This document shows, in pieces, positions 31,196-40,564 of a stretch of DNA of 64,000 bases; positions within the stretch are counted from its first letter, which is position 1; every line of letters begins with the position of its first letter. The position numbers and the translations under genes were made by a program. The notes beneath the pieces were generated by a model. It ran no database searches. It saw only the letters and a program-made list of their open reading frames with translations, and was not told the origin of the DNA. The DNA lies in NCBI RefSeq assembly GCF_001531445.1, contig NZ_LQYA01000003.1, positions 1 to 64,000 of the forward strand, read 5' to 3'. Source of the DNA: Sporosarcina koreensis (GTDB lineage: Bacteria > Bacillota > Bacilli > Bacillales_A > Planococcaceae).

Positions 31196-32206
31196 ATGTC
31201 TGAGGTGCTTGTTACAGTAGAGCGTGGCCGATTGATTGAAAGTATACATAGGGGAGACATTGCAATTGTCAATGCAAAAGGGGAAGTAATTTCCTCGGTC
31301 GGTGACATTGGAAAGGTTGTATTTGCACGTTCATCCATGAAACCGTTGCAAGCCATTCCAGTTATTGAGACGGGTGCAGCCGATCATTATCATTTTGACG
31401 ATGGAGATTTGGCATTGGCTTGTGCTTCCCATAATGGTGAAAAGCAGCACACCAAGAGAGCTACTTCGATTTTAAGCCGATTGGAATTAGATGAGGCTCA
31501 TTTAAAATGTGGCACACATCCTCCAAGGCGGCAGGAGGCGTATGAGGAATTGATAAGGAGTGGAGGCGAAAGCACAGCGATTCATAATAACTGTTCCGGC
31601 AAACATAGCGGAATGTTGGCCACTGCAAAATATATGAATGAAAATGTGGACGATTATTACAAAATCGACCATCCCGTTCAACAAAGAATCCTATCAGTCA
31701 TTAGCGAGTTGACGGATGTGCCAAAAGAAGATATCGAAATCGGCACAGACGGATGCGGCGTTCCGGTCCATGGAATCCCGTTGCGGAATTTGGCGCTTGG
31801 GTTCGCAAGAATGGCTGATCCGAGTGATCTGAAAGAAACACGGCAACAATCGATTGGCCGAGTGACGGATGCCATGATGAATGCACCGGAAATGGTTGGC
31901 GGCACCTCTCGTTTCTGCACGGATTTCATGAAGCATATGCGTGGAAAGATGTTTGGCAAAGTGGGTGCGGAAGGGGTTTACTGTGTAGGGGTCCCAAAAG
32001 CAGGCATCGGGATTGCGGTGAAGATTGAAGATGGCAATTCCCGTGCGACTTCCTCCGTCATACTGGAAATCCTTAGCCAGATGGATCTGATTGATGAAAA
32101 GGAAGCGAAGGTACTTGAATCCTATCATTTTCCGACATTGTTAAATGCCAGAAAAGAGAAGGTGGGTATGCTGAAACCCGTATTTTCCATTTATCAAAAA
32201 GTATAA
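31196..32206 (+). CDS. Asparaginase II family (PF06089-type) amidohydrolase
   Basis: The 336-residue protein fits the Asparaginase_II family: VERGRLIESIHRGDIAIVN, FARSSMKPLQAIPVIETGAA, ACASHNGEKQHT, and NNCSGKHSGMLATA, the most conserved block. The family differs from classical AnsA/AnsB and is described as a thermolabile or constitutive L-asparaginase of rhizobial type. It releases ammonia from L-asparagine. The start ATG 31196 follows GGGAG. It leads the forward operon of the peptide/amide island, 43 bases before the permease gene. Confidence 0.9.
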   Translation: MSEVLVTVERGRLIESIHRGDIAIVNAKGEVISSVGDIGKVVFARSSMKPLQAIPVIETGAADHYHFDDGDLALACASHNGEKQHTKRATSILSRLELDEAHLKCGTHPPRRQEAYEELIRSGGESTAIHNNCSGKHSGMLATAKYMNENVDDYYKIDHPVQQRILSVISELTDVPKEDIEIGTDGCGVPVHGIPLRNLALGFARMADPSDLKETRQQSIGRVTDAMMNAPEMVGGTSRFCTDFMKHMRGKMFGKVGAEGVYCVGVPKAGIGIAVKIEDGNSRATSSVILEILSQMDLIDEKEAKVLESYHFPTLLNARKEKVGMLKPVFSIYQKV

Positions 32207-32249
32207 GACGAACTTATGAATAGGATATTCATGCGAAGGGGTGAAAGGG

Positions 32250-33185
32250 ATGAAGAAATTCATTGTCGTCAGAGTCGTTAATATCATCTTGACACTTGTT
32301 GTCATTGCTTCTGCCACATTTTTCCTAATGAAGTTATTGCCGGGATCGCCTTTTGATGAAGAAAAGCTGGCCGGTTTATCGGAAGAGGCAAGGACTGAAT
32401 TCTATGCGAAATACGGGCTTGATAAGCCAATCATCATACAATACGGAATCTATATGGAGAACTTGGTGAAAGGCGACTTGGGTACGTCTTTCTATTTCAA
32501 AGGGCAAAAGGTCGAATCACTTATCAAAGATAGAATTGGGCCTTCTGCGTTGCTAGGCTTACAGGCGGTCATTTTAGGAATGTCTATCGGTCTTATTCTC
32601 GGGATGATAGCTGCATTCAGACATAATACAGCTTGGGATTACTTCACGATGTTCATTGCCGTCATCGGTGTTTCGATACCGAACTTTGTTTTTGCTGCAT
32701 TGCTGCAATATTATATTGGGTTGAAATGGGGGATCCTTCCCGTCGCTTTCTGGGAAAGCTATAGCAGTTCCGTGTTGCCGACAATCGCTCTAGCGATGAT
32801 GGTCATCGCCCTTATTGCGCGATTCACGCGGAATGAGATGCTTGAAGTGCTGCAGCAAGATTATATTTTGACTGCAAAATCAAAAGGGCTCTCCAAATGG
32901 AGCGTCATTTTCAACCATACGCTCAGAAATTCACTCATTCCAATCATTACGATATTGGGGCCAATCACCGTCAGCTTGCTCACGGGCTCTCTCGTTATTG
33001 AGAATATTTTCGGTATACCGGGGATCGGAAGTTTGTTCGTTGACTCAATCAAGGTGAATGATTATACGACGATTATGGGCTTGACGCTGTTTTACAGTGC
33101 GTTCTATATCCTAACCATTTTGGTCGTCGATTTACTATATGGAATCATTGATCCGCGAATACGTTTGACAGAGTCGAAGGGGTGA
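32250..33185 (+). CDS. Peptide ABC transporter permease (OppB/DppB type)
   Basis: The 311-residue permease starts at ATG 32250 after AAGGGGTGAAAGGG. It has six hydrophobic segments and the leading KLLPGSPFDEEK region, then GTSFYFKG. The EAA loop (RNEMLEVLQQDYILTAKSKGLSKW) is at about residues 192-216 and the final TLFYSAFYILTILVVDLLYGIIDPRI. This is the BPD_transp_1 family for peptide uptake. Its stop nearly abuts the next permease gene. Confidence 0.93.
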   Translation: MKKFIVVRVVNIILTLVVIASATFFLMKLLPGSPFDEEKLAGLSEEARTEFYAKYGLDKPIIIQYGIYMENLVKGDLGTSFYFKGQKVESLIKDRIGPSALLGLQAVILGMSIGLILGMIAAFRHNTAWDYFTMFIAVIGVSIPNFVFAALLQYYIGLKWGILPVAFWESYSSSVLPTIALAMMVIALIARFTRNEMLEVLQQDYILTAKSKGLSKWSVIFNHTLRNSLIPIITILGPITVSLLTGSLVIENIFGIPGIGSLFVDSIKVNDYTTIMGLTLFYSAFYILTILVVDLLYGIIDPRIRLTESKG

Positions 33186-33190
33186 GAATG

Positions 33191-34159
33191 ATGTCTAACA
33201 ACAGTGTAAAAGAATATGAAGCCGGGCTGGAAGATTTGGTTGAAATGGAATTCGATGAAAACTCTTTTGAAGTCGTCGGCTACCAAAAAGATTCACAGGA
33301 AATCATCACTCGACCGCAAATGAGCATGTTCAAGGAAAGCTGGATACGTCTTAAGAAAAATAAAGGCGCGATGCTAAGCTTGATTATTTTATCTATTCTT
33401 ATTGTCATGGCGATTATCGGGCCGCATCTTAACGAGTACTCCTACGAGCAAACCGATTATGATAAAGTGTTCCAAAAACCGAGCAGCGAGCATTGGCTAG
33501 GGACGGACCGTTTCGGCAGAGACCAATGGACAAGGATTTGGGAAGGGACAAGAATTTCCTTATATATCGCATTTTTAGCTGCTACTCTTGACTTGATCAT
33601 CGGGGTTATGTACGGAGCTGTTTCCGCTCTATTAGGCGGACGGGTGGATAACGTGATGCAGCGGATCATTGAAGTGTTAGTCGGTATTCCGAACCTCATT
33701 CTGATCATCCTGCTCATTATGTTGATGAAACCGGGAATTGTGACAATTACCATTGCGATGGTCATTACGGGATGGGTGAATATGGCGAGGCTTGTCCGTT
33801 CGCAAGTGTTCAAACTGAAGACCCAGGAATTCATCCTCGCGTCAAGAGCATTGGGCGCTTCGAACGGCAGGCTTATCAAGGAGCATTTTATCCCGAATAC
33901 GCTCGGTCTCATCATCGTCAATATGATGTTCACGATACCTGCTGCGATTTTTACGGAAGCATTTTTAAGTTTTATCGGCCTTGGACTGCAAGAGCCGCTC
34001 GCTTCTTTAGGTGTATTGATAAACGACGGATTCCAAGCAATGAGAAACCATTTCTATCTCTTGCTGTTCCCGGCATTGGTTATTGTCGGACTGATGGTCT
34101 GCTTCAATCTATTGGCGGATGGTCTGCGGGATGCGCTCGATCCGAAAATGAAAAAATGA
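33191..34159 (+). CDS. Peptide ABC transporter permease (OppC/DppC type)
   Basis: The 322-residue permease starts at one of two adjacent ATGs (33188/33191) after AAGGGG. A cytoplasmic N-terminal stretch of about 60 residues precedes the first membrane helix (LSLIILSILIVMAIIGPHL). HWLGTDRFGRDQWTRIWEGTRISL is the OppC hallmark, and RSQVFKLKTQEFILASRALGASN is the EAA loop. It would pair with the preceding OppB-like protein as the heterodimeric channel. Confidence 0.93.
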   Translation: MSNNSVKEYEAGLEDLVEMEFDENSFEVVGYQKDSQEIITRPQMSMFKESWIRLKKNKGAMLSLIILSILIVMAIIGPHLNEYSYEQTDYDKVFQKPSSEHWLGTDRFGRDQWTRIWEGTRISLYIAFLAATLDLIIGVMYGAVSALLGGRVDNVMQRIIEVLVGIPNLILIILLIMLMKPGIVTITIAMVITGWVNMARLVRSQVFKLKTQEFILASRALGASNGRLIKEHFIPNTLGLIIVNMMFTIPAAIFTEAFLSFIGLGLQEPLASLGVLINDGFQAMRNHFYLLLFPALVIVGLMVCFNLLADGLRDALDPKMKK

Positions 34160-34184
34160 AGTAATGATCCGAGGGGGGATTTCA

Positions 34185-36191
34185 ATGAAGCCATTACTGG
34201 AAGTGAAAGATTTACATGTATCTTTCCATACCCAGGCGGGCGTTGTCAAAGCCGTCAGAGGCGTCAATTTTACTGTGAATGAAGGAGAGACATTAGCCAT
34301 TGTAGGGGAATCGGGATCAGGAAAGTCGGTCACATCCAAAGCGATCATGAAATTGTTGCCAGAGAAGATTGCGACGTATGATAGCGGGCAGGTTCTATTC
34401 GACGGTCAAAATCTGTTGGAAGCTCCGGAACGGCGAATGGAAGTCGTCCGCGGTTCGGAAATTGCCATGGTGTTCCAAGACCCGATGACGGCACTGAATC
34501 CGACAATGACAATTGGAAAGCAAGTCGCGGAAAGTGTCATGAAACATCAGGGTTTATCGAAAAAAGAGGCACAGAAACGGGCAATCGAAATATTGGAGCT
34601 GGTTGGCATTCCGGAGCCGGCGACTCGTGTAAATCAATACCCCCATCAGTTTTCGGGAGGGATGAGGCAGCGTGTCGTCATCGCGATTGCCATTGCCTGC
34701 AATCCAAGGCTGCTCATTGCGGATGAACCGACAACGGCTTTGGACGTAACGATTCAAGCGCAGATTTTGGATTTATTGAAGGATATTCAAAAACGTATGG
34801 GAACGGCTATCATCCTGATTACTCATGACTTGGGCGTCGTTGCGAATATGGCGGATAAAGTAGCGGTCATGTATGCAGGGAAAATTGTTGAAGAGGGGAC
34901 GGTCAATGAAGTCTTCTATGAATCGCAGCACCCTTATACATGGGGGCTATTGAAATCGATTCCCGATTTGGATGCTGAGGAGGAGTTGTACTCCATCCCT
35001 GGTTCGCCTCCGGATTTATTGCACCCGCCTGTCGGAGACGCGTTTGCCGTGCGGAACGAATTTGCATTGGCCATCGATTATAAAACCCAGCCGCCGATGT
35101 TTAAAGTGTCCGATAGCCATTCTGCAGCGACGTGGCTGCTGCATCCGAAGGCTCCCGATCTTTCAGCAGTTATTCAAGTGAAAGAGAGGGAAAGGGTGGC
35201 AGTAGCGAAAAAGAGGAATAGGTTGATTGCCGATTCATCCCCGATCATTCAGGTAAAAGATTTGCAGAAGCATTTTCACCTATCCGGGAACAAGCAATTG
35301 CGTGCTGTCGATGGCGTTTCATTTGACATCAACAGAGGAGAGACACTCGGCCTGGTAGGGGAGTCGGGATGCGGAAAATCGACGACCGGCAGAACGATCA
35401 TCCGTCTATATGAACCGACAGGCGGAGAAGTGTACTTCGATGGGGAGCCCATTCATGGACAGTTGAATAAGGGACAGGAAAATCGAATGAAACAAAAGAT
35501 CCAGATGATTTTCCAGGATCCATACGCTTCCCTTGACCCCCGGAAAAAAGTTCTCGATTCTGTCGCGGAAGGCATCGACATCCATAAGCTTGCTACCAGT
35601 CCGAAAGATCGAAAGGATATTGTGCAAAACCTTCTTGAAGTTGTTGGACTGAATAAGGAATTCATGAACCGATATCCGCATGAATTTTCAGGGGGCCAGA
35701 GGCAAAGAGTAGGAATCGCGCGTGCCTTGGCGGTAAACCCCGATGTGATTATTGCGGATGAGCCAATATCCGCGCTGGATGTGTCGATCCAAGCCCAAGT
35801 CGTGAATTTGCTGAAGGATTTGCAATATGAGAAGGAATTGACGTATTTATTTATCGCGCATGATATTTCGATGGTGAAATACATAAGCGATCGGATCGGT
35901 GTCATGTATTTAGGGAATCTTGTTGAGCTCGCCCCGACAAAAGCGATCAGCGAAAGGCCCCTTCATCCTTATACACAAGCATTGATGTCGGCAGTGCCGG
36001 TGCCGGATCCGATGGAAGAACGGGACAGAGAACGCATCGTTTTAACGGGGGATCTTCCGAATCCGATGAACCCGCCGACGGGATGCCGTTTTCGGACACG
36101 CTGTCCATATGCGATGGAAAAGTGTAAGGAGATTCCTCTTTGGAAAGAGGCTGAAAAGGATCATTGGGTTGCCTGTCATCTCATCGATTGA
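34185..36191 (+). CDS. Fused peptide ABC transporter ATPase (OppD-OppF fusion)
   Basis: A single 668-residue protein carries both ATPases. The first half has Walker A GESGSGKS (41-48), signature FSGGMRQRV and Walker [13 protein letters not shown]. The second half, from about residue 350, has Walker [10 protein letters not shown], signature [15 protein letters not shown] and Walker [13 protein letters not shown]. Each half is followed by an oligopeptide-ABC C-terminal extension. In the second this keeps the cysteines ([15 protein letters not shown]...VACHL); in the first they are gone ([14 protein letters not shown]). D-F fusions are known from GsiA/YejF-like transporters but are less usual in Bacillota. 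It starts at ATG 34185 after GAGGGGGG. Confidence 0.93.
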   Translation: MKPLLEVKDLHVSFHTQAGVVKAVRGVNFTVNEGETLAIVGESGSGKSVTSKAIMKLLPEKIATYDSGQVLFDGQNLLEAPERRMEVVRGSEIAMVFQDPMTALNPTMTIGKQVAESVMKHQGLSKKEAQKRAIEILELVGIPEPATRVNQYPHQFSGGMRQRVVIAIAIACNPRLLIADEPTTALDVTIQAQILDLLKDIQKRMGTAIILITHDLGVVANMADKVAVMYAGKIVEEGTVNEVFYESQHPYTWGLLKSIPDLDAEEELYSIPGSPPDLLHPPVGDAFAVRNEFALAIDYKTQPPMFKVSDSHSAATWLLHPKAPDLSAVIQVKERERVAVAKKRNRLIADSSPIIQVKDLQKHFHLSGNKQLRAVDGVSFDINRGETLGLVGESGCGKSTTGRTIIRLYEPTGGEVYFDGEPIHGQLNKGQENRMKQKIQMIFQDPYASLDPRKKVLDSVAEGIDIHKLATSPKDRKDIVQNLLEVVGLNKEFMNRYPHEFSGGQRQRVGIARALAVNPDVIIADEPISALDVSIQAQVVNLLKDLQYEKELTYLFIAHDISMVKYISDRIGVMYLGNLVELAPTKAISERPLHPYTQALMSAVPVPDPMEERDRERIVLTGDLPNPMNPPTGCRFRTRCPYAMEKCKEIPLWKEAEKDHWVACHLID

Positions 36192-36281
36192 TTGATGCGG
36201 ATCTACTGTCTATTGACCTATGGAATTATGGTATGATAGATGCAAAATGAGTAGATGGATAATGGAAGATGAGGAGAAAGA

Positions 36282-37235
36282 ATGAAAACCAAAATTCACA
36301 TCATTTCGATACAAGAAGGTTATTTAACGATAATCTCTAAACAACTGGAATTAATTTTTGGTGATAAAGCAATCGTCTCAAAATTGGTCGTCAAAGATTT
36401 GGATGGCGATAGTATTTCGTCGGAGGACATTGTGGTTTTATCAAGGTCAATTCTGATGGGGGTCATCCGTCCCTTCATTCCGAAAGAGTGCAAGATGATT
36501 ATTGCACATCGGGAAGTGAATATCGCGAACACGAAGCGATTGATTGACTTGCCGGCGGGTCAGAAATTATTAGTTGTAAACGATACACTTGAAAACGCTC
36601 AGGAAACATTGGATTCCTTAAAAAATATTTTCTTTACCCATATGTACTATTTAGATGATGAAAACAATCCGGATCAAGCTATCCCTGCGGATATCGATTA
36701 TATCGTCACTCCGGGAGAGATGGAGTTTGTCCCTAACAGGTATTCAAATGTCATCGATATTGGTGATCGATTGTTATCTTACGGAACAGTATGGGCGATT
36801 GCGGAAGCATTGGAGGCAGGGTTCACTCACGAACAACTGGTGAATCGTTATGTGAAATCCCAAGTATCACTTGCAGAATCGGTTTCTGCCAGCTTTGCGC
36901 TCGAACAGGATTCTCATGCTACTAATGCGACCCTATCCCCTGAAGAGATCCAGTTCATAAACAGGAAAATTGAAGAACATGGCTTCTTGAAGGAAAGTAT
37001 AAGGATCCTAGGCATTTATGCGGAAGGGAAGGCGCAGCTAAAAACCTTTGGCAGAGTCAAACTGAAAAAGCTATTAGAAGCGCACGATATTTACTTATCT
37101 GAACAGCAAATCCGCCTTCGATTGGAGGTTTTGCAAGAACTTGAACTGTTGAACGCCCGCCAAGGAAGAAGCGGGACGACAATCACGACTTTAGGAGAAT
37201 GCTATTTGCAGGCAGAAAATTCGATTCAATCTTAA
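36282..37235 (+). CDS. Probable regulator of the peptide island, unrecognised family
   Basis: The 317-residue protein starts at ATG 36282 after GAGGAG. Residues 1-190 look like an alpha/beta sensor domain (KIHIISIQEGYLTIISKQLEL, then DIVVLSRSILMGVIRP, then KLLVVNDTLENAQETLDSL), recalling the PrpR_N-type domain that precedes sigma-54 activators, but no AAA+ domain follows. Residues 235-310 form a helical region that could be a winged helix (LKTFGRVKLKKLLEAHDIYLSEQQIRLRLEVLQELELLNARQGRSGTTITT). It is the last gene of the transport operon. A transcriptional regulator responding to an imported peptide or its product is my inference. Confidence 0.5.
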   Translation: MKTKIHIISIQEGYLTIISKQLELIFGDKAIVSKLVVKDLDGDSISSEDIVVLSRSILMGVIRPFIPKECKMIIAHREVNIANTKRLIDLPAGQKLLVVNDTLENAQETLDSLKNIFFTHMYYLDDENNPDQAIPADIDYIVTPGEMEFVPNRYSNVIDIGDRLLSYGTVWAIAEALEAGFTHEQLVNRYVKSQVSLAESVSASFALEQDSHATNATLSPEEIQFINRKIEEHGFLKESIRILGIYAEGKAQLKTFGRVKLKKLLEAHDIYLSEQQIRLRLEVLQELELLNARQGRSGTTITTLGECYLQAENSIQS

Positions 37236-37282
37236 ACAAACACCTCCGCCACAACTGAAAATGGCAGAGGTGTTTATTCATT
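37236..37282 (+). terminator. Terminator of the transport operon
   Basis: AAACACCTC-GCCA pairs with TGGC-GAGGTGTTT, followed by ATTCATTT. Confidence 0.8.
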
Positions 37283-37302
37283 TAGGAAACTTTAAAATTC
37301 TT

Positions 37303-37474
37303 GGGACGTCTAGACTCCGGGCGCCAGTGGCTCGGGGTCATAAGTCAAAGCTAAATCCGTCACGAAGAACGGCTTTTGCGAGTAAAAGCGTAGCGTTACG
37401 AGCAGCGAAAAGGGCGCCACGCCGCATCTTTGTCTTATGCCTGTCGCCCCTAGACAGGCGCCCTGCGCTTTTGT
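37303..37474. repeat. REP-like dispersed palindromic element
   Basis: The ends mirror each other: GGCGCC ... GTCATAAGTCAAAG on the left and CTTTGTCTTATG ... GGCGCCC on the right. Internal hairpins include CTGTC-GCCCCTA-GACAG. GTCTAGACTCCGGGCGCC followed by TCGGGGTCATAAGTCAA is a composition I recall from dispersed intergenic repeats in many Bacillaceae genomes. No credible gene lies within it; an apparent forward frame crosses into htrA antisense. The element fills the gap before the htrA stop. Confidence 0.7.
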
Positions 37475-38626
37475 TTATTTGCTCGTCAACGTTAATTCGA
37501 CTGTCCTTTTTTGGGAGCCTGAGTAGACGGTTAGCGTCGCTTTATCGCCGATGGAAAGCTTGGAATAAAGGAATTTGCGCAGCTCCATGGAAGTGCTGAT
37601 GTCGGTTCCGTTAATCGCCGTGATGACATCCTGCTCCTTTAATCCTGCTTTGCCCGCAGCGGACGCTGGGTCGACGCTTGCGACCATCACTCCGCCTTTC
37701 ACTTCCTCAGGAAGGTTTTGAACGTACATATACGGAACTTCGGCCAAATCCGCGAGGCTGACACCGATATATGGTCGTTCGATTTTGCCGTTTTTCGTAA
37801 TTTGTTCAAGCAATGGAACGACTTCATTGCTCGGGATCGCGAAGCCAAGGCCTTCTACGCCGTTTTCCGCGATTTTCAAACTGTTGATGCCGATTACTTT
37901 ACCGTCGGTTGTCAGAAGACCGCCGCCGCTGTTGCCGGGATTGATCGCCGCGTCGGTTTGGATTACATTCATTTCCCAGTTGCCTGCAGTTGTTTTCACG
38001 TCAATGGATCGTACAGGCGCGCTAATGATGCCTTGCGTGACGGTGCCAGAGAAATCCAGGCTGAGCGGATTTCCGATTGCAACGACCGAATCTCCTGCCC
38101 GCAATTTGTCGGAATCCCCGAATTCAAGAGCAGTATCGACTTGTTTGCTACTAATCTTCAGGACGGCCAAATCGGTCAATGCATCACTACCGATTAGCTC
38201 CGCGGTCTCTTTTTCCCCGCCGTGCAATGTCACTTCGATTTTCCCTGCTCCTTCGATGACATGGTTATTCGTTGCGATATAGGCATCGCCGCCATCGATT
38301 TTATAGATGACGCCGGAGCCAGTCCCAAATTCCGAAAGCTCCGAGCTGCCGGCGAACCGGTTGCCTGTATTTTTGAAGTTCGATAAACCGACAATCCCTT
38401 TTGATGCATGCTCCACCATATCAGAAAGTGAGGTTGGGGAGTTTGCCGAAGTTTGAACGACATTCGGTGTGTTGGCCGAATTTTCCGTAGCGCCCGCCGT
38501 TGCCTCGTTCTGTGTTTTTGCCTGTAAGATGTCCGTGTTCGCCACGACGCCGAGCGTTAGCGCGGATCCGAGGATGCCTGCGCCGACTGTTGTGATGAAA
38601 CGTTTGCCAAATGAATTTTCCATCAT
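37475..38626 (-). CDS. HtrA-like membrane serine protease with PDZ domain
   Basis: The 383-residue protein starts at one of two adjacent ATGs (38626/38623) behind GAGGGG. There is one N-terminal membrane helix (TVGAGILGSALTLGVVANT), then a low-complexity Asn/Ser/Thr linker. The trypsin-like domain has His in IATNNHVIEGA, Asp in ALTDLAVLKI and Ser in NPGNSGGGLL. One PDZ domain follows (RPYIGVSLADLAEVP...GLKEQDVITAINGTDI). It degrades or refolds damaged extracytoplasmic proteins. In B. subtilis homologs are under CssRS control; no CssR site was recognised here. Upstream lies a 21-bp array. Confidence 0.92.
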   Translation of the reverse strand: MMENSFGKRFITTVGAGILGSALTLGVVANTDILQAKTQNEATAGATENSANTPNVVQTSANSPTSLSDMVEHASKGIVGLSNFKNTGNRFAGSSELSEFGTGSGVIYKIDGGDAYIATNNHVIEGAGKIEVTLHGGEKETAELIGSDALTDLAVLKISSKQVDTALEFGDSDKLRAGDSVVAIGNPLSLDFSGTVTQGIISAPVRSIDVKTTAGNWEMNVIQTDAAINPGNSGGGLLTTDGKVIGINSLKIAENGVEGLGFAIPSNEVVPLLEQITKNGKIERPYIGVSLADLAEVPYMYVQNLPEEVKGGVMVASVDPASAAGKAGLKEQDVITAINGTDISTSMELRKFLYSKLSIGDKATLTVYSGSQKRTVELTLTSK

Positions 38627-38735
38627 GATTACCCCTCTCTTGTTCTCGTTGTTTTCATTGTAAGTGGAAAGTATGAACAAATTATTACGGGGGAATGAAC
38701 AAGTGGTAAACAGTGACAGATGAAAGTTTTGTGAG

Positions 38736-38812
38736 TGGTGATAAAGTCTTCGTAAGCGGTGATAAACATAGCCCGAGCGGTGATAATTTCTCCCTAAGCA
38801 GTGACAAACTGT
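38736..38812. repeat. Intergenic 21-bp period array (GTGATAAA type)
   Basis: GTGATAA or GTGACAA begins at 38738, 38759, 38780 and 38801, 21 bp apart, each preceded by GAGTG, AAGCG, GAGCG or AAGCA. On the other strand the core reads TTTATCACCGCT, matching the terminal TTATCACC unit of the two TTATCTATTGAAT arrays. It lies in the 356-base divergent gap between htrA and the aldehyde dehydrogenase gene. Confidence 0.85.
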
Positions 38813-38873
38813 GTAACTTGCAATAAATTATATAGTCAGATAGAATGAATTAACAGACTCTTCATTCATTAAA

Positions 38874-38887
38874 TGTAAGCGCATTCA
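38874..38887. promoter_or_regulatory. Candidate cre site (CcpA)
   Basis: TGTAAGCGCATTCA matches the catabolite-responsive element pattern TGWAANCGNTNWCA closely. It lies about 100 bases before the aldehyde dehydrogenase start, a position compatible with carbon catabolite control. Inferred from consensus only. Confidence 0.5.
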
Positions 38888-38928
38888 ATGCGAATGGCGC
38901 TGCATACTTCTGCATATGGTGGCTTTGT

Positions 38929-38950
38929 GTGCAATTATTGCACTTACTAT
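38929..38950 (+). promoter_or_regulatory. Palindromic operator and -10 before the aldehyde dehydrogenase gene
   Basis: GTGCAATTATTGCAC (38929-38943) is a 15-bp palindrome with perfect seven-base arms. TACTAT at 38945-38950 is a plausible -10 directly after it. A repressor or activator here would act at core promoter level. The regulator is not identifiable from the window. Confidence 0.5.
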
Positions 38951-38982
38951 AGCAATCTATAAAGAATAGGGAGGAATGGAAC

Positions 38983-40524
38983 ATGGTACAAGCTGTTGAG
39001 AATCACGTTTATGCATTTCCGAACACAGAAGGGGCGAAGGTGAATTTCAAGGAACGCTATGATAATTTCATCGGCGGAAAATGGGTCGCCCCGGTGAATG
39101 GGCAATACTTCGACAACCCGACGCCTGTCACAGGCAAAGTGTTTACGCAAGTGGCGAGATCGACTGCTGAAGACATTGAGCTTGCGCTGGATGCGGCTCA
39201 TGCGGCAAAGGATGCCTGGGGGAAGACTTCAGTTACGGAACGTGCAAATATCCTTTTGAAAATCGCTGATCGCATAGAAGAGAATCTTGAAATGCTTGCC
39301 GTTGCGGAAACATGGGAAAACGGAAAAGCGGTCCGCGAAACATTGAATGCCGATTTGCCGCTCGCAATCGACCATTTCAGATATTTCGCTTCAGCGATCC
39401 GTGCGCAAGAAGGCGGCGTCAGCCAAATCGACAACAATACAGTCGCGTACCATTTCCATGAGCCGATCGGGGTAGTCGGCCAAATCATCCCCTGGAATTT
39501 CCCGTTGTTAATGGCGGTGTGGAAGCTTGCGCCTGCGCTTGCTGCGGGGAACTGCGTCGTGCTGAAGCCGGCTGAGCAAACGCCATCATCCATCCTTGTG
39601 CTGATGGAATTGATCGAGGACCTCTTGCCAGCAGGAGTCGTCAATATCGTCAACGGCTTTGGTCTAGAAGCTGGTAAGCCACTTGCATCGAATCCACGAA
39701 TCGGTAAAATCGCATTCACAGGCGAGACGACGACAGGTCGGCTTATCATGCAATATGCATCGCAAAACTTGATTCCGATGACGCTTGAGCTCGGTGGGAA
39801 ATCGCCGAACATCTTCTTCGAGGATGTCATGGCTGAAGACGATGCATTCTTGGACAAAGCGATCGAAGGATTCGTCATGTTTGCCTTGAATCAAGGGGAA
39901 GTGTGCACATGCCCTTCGCGTGCATTGATCCAGGAATCCATTTACGACAAGTTCATGGAACGTGCACTTGAGCGCGTCAAGGCGATCAAAATCGGCAATC
40001 CGCTCGACCCTACAGTCATGATGGGTGCACAAGCCTCGACGGAGCAATTGGAAAAAATCCTTTCGTACCTTGATATCGGGAAACAGGAAGGAGCCGAGTG
40101 CCTCGCTGGAGGAGCGCAAAACAAGCTTGAAGGAGAACTGGCGGAAGGTTACTACGTCCAACCGACAGTCTTCAAAGGGAATAATAAAATGCGCATCTTC
40201 CAAGAGGAGATCTTCGGGCCGGTCGTTTCCGTCACGACGTTCAAAACGAAGGAAGAAGCGTTGGAAATTGCGAACGACACATTATATGGCTTGGGATCGG
40301 GCGTTTGGACACGCGATATGAACACAGCATATCGCTTCGGGCGCGGCATTGAAGCAGGGCGCGTCTGGACGAATTGCTACCATGCCTATCCGGCGCACGC
40401 CGCGTTCGGAGGCTACAAAGCATCCGGAATCGGACGCGAAAACCATCTGCAAATGTTGTCGCACTACCAACAGACGAAAAATATGCTCGTTAGCTATAGC
40501 GAGGACAAATTAGGATTCTTTTGA
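38983..40524 (+). CDS. NAD-dependent aldehyde dehydrogenase (acetaldehyde/AldB-ExaC type)
   Basis: The 513-residue enzyme has [25 protein letters not shown] in the NAD-binding domain, catalytic Glu in LELGGKSPN, and catalytic Cys in [15 protein letters not shown]. The doubled Cys-Thr-Cys and the overall sequence fit the AldB/ExaC acetaldehyde dehydrogenase group. It oxidises aldehydes such as acetaldehyde to acids. GGGAGG precedes ATG 38983. The next gene, DUF779, regularly accompanies this enzyme type, which strengthens the assignment. Confidence 0.92.
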   Translation: MVQAVENHVYAFPNTEGAKVNFKERYDNFIGGKWVAPVNGQYFDNPTPVTGKVFTQVARSTAEDIELALDAAHAAKDAWGKTSVTERANILLKIADRIEENLEMLAVAETWENGKAVRETLNADLPLAIDHFRYFASAIRAQEGGVSQIDNNTVAYHFHEPIGVVGQIIPWNFPLLMAVWKLAPALAAGNCVVLKPAEQTPSSILVLMELIEDLLPAGVVNIVNGFGLEAGKPLASNPRIGKIAFTGETTTGRLIMQYASQNLIPMTLELGGKSPNIFFEDVMAEDDAFLDKAIEGFVMFALNQGEVCTCPSRALIQESIYDKFMERALERVKAIKIGNPLDPTVMMGAQASTEQLEKILSYLDIGKQEGAECLAGGAQNKLEGELAEGYYVQPTVFKGNNKMRIFQEEIFGPVVSVTTFKTKEEALEIANDTLYGLGSGVWTRDMNTAYRFGRGIEAGRVWTNCYHAYPAHAAFGGYKASGIGRENHLQMLSHYQQTKNMLVSYSEDKLGFF

Positions 40525-40564
40525 TGAAGTAATCTATGATCTTTGAATGAAAGGAGGAATGCCA

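Noticed and set aside
37261-37599. A forward gene of 112 codons overlapping htrA
   Set aside because: It covers the REP-like palindrome and then runs antisense to htrA; no ribosome site or known motif.
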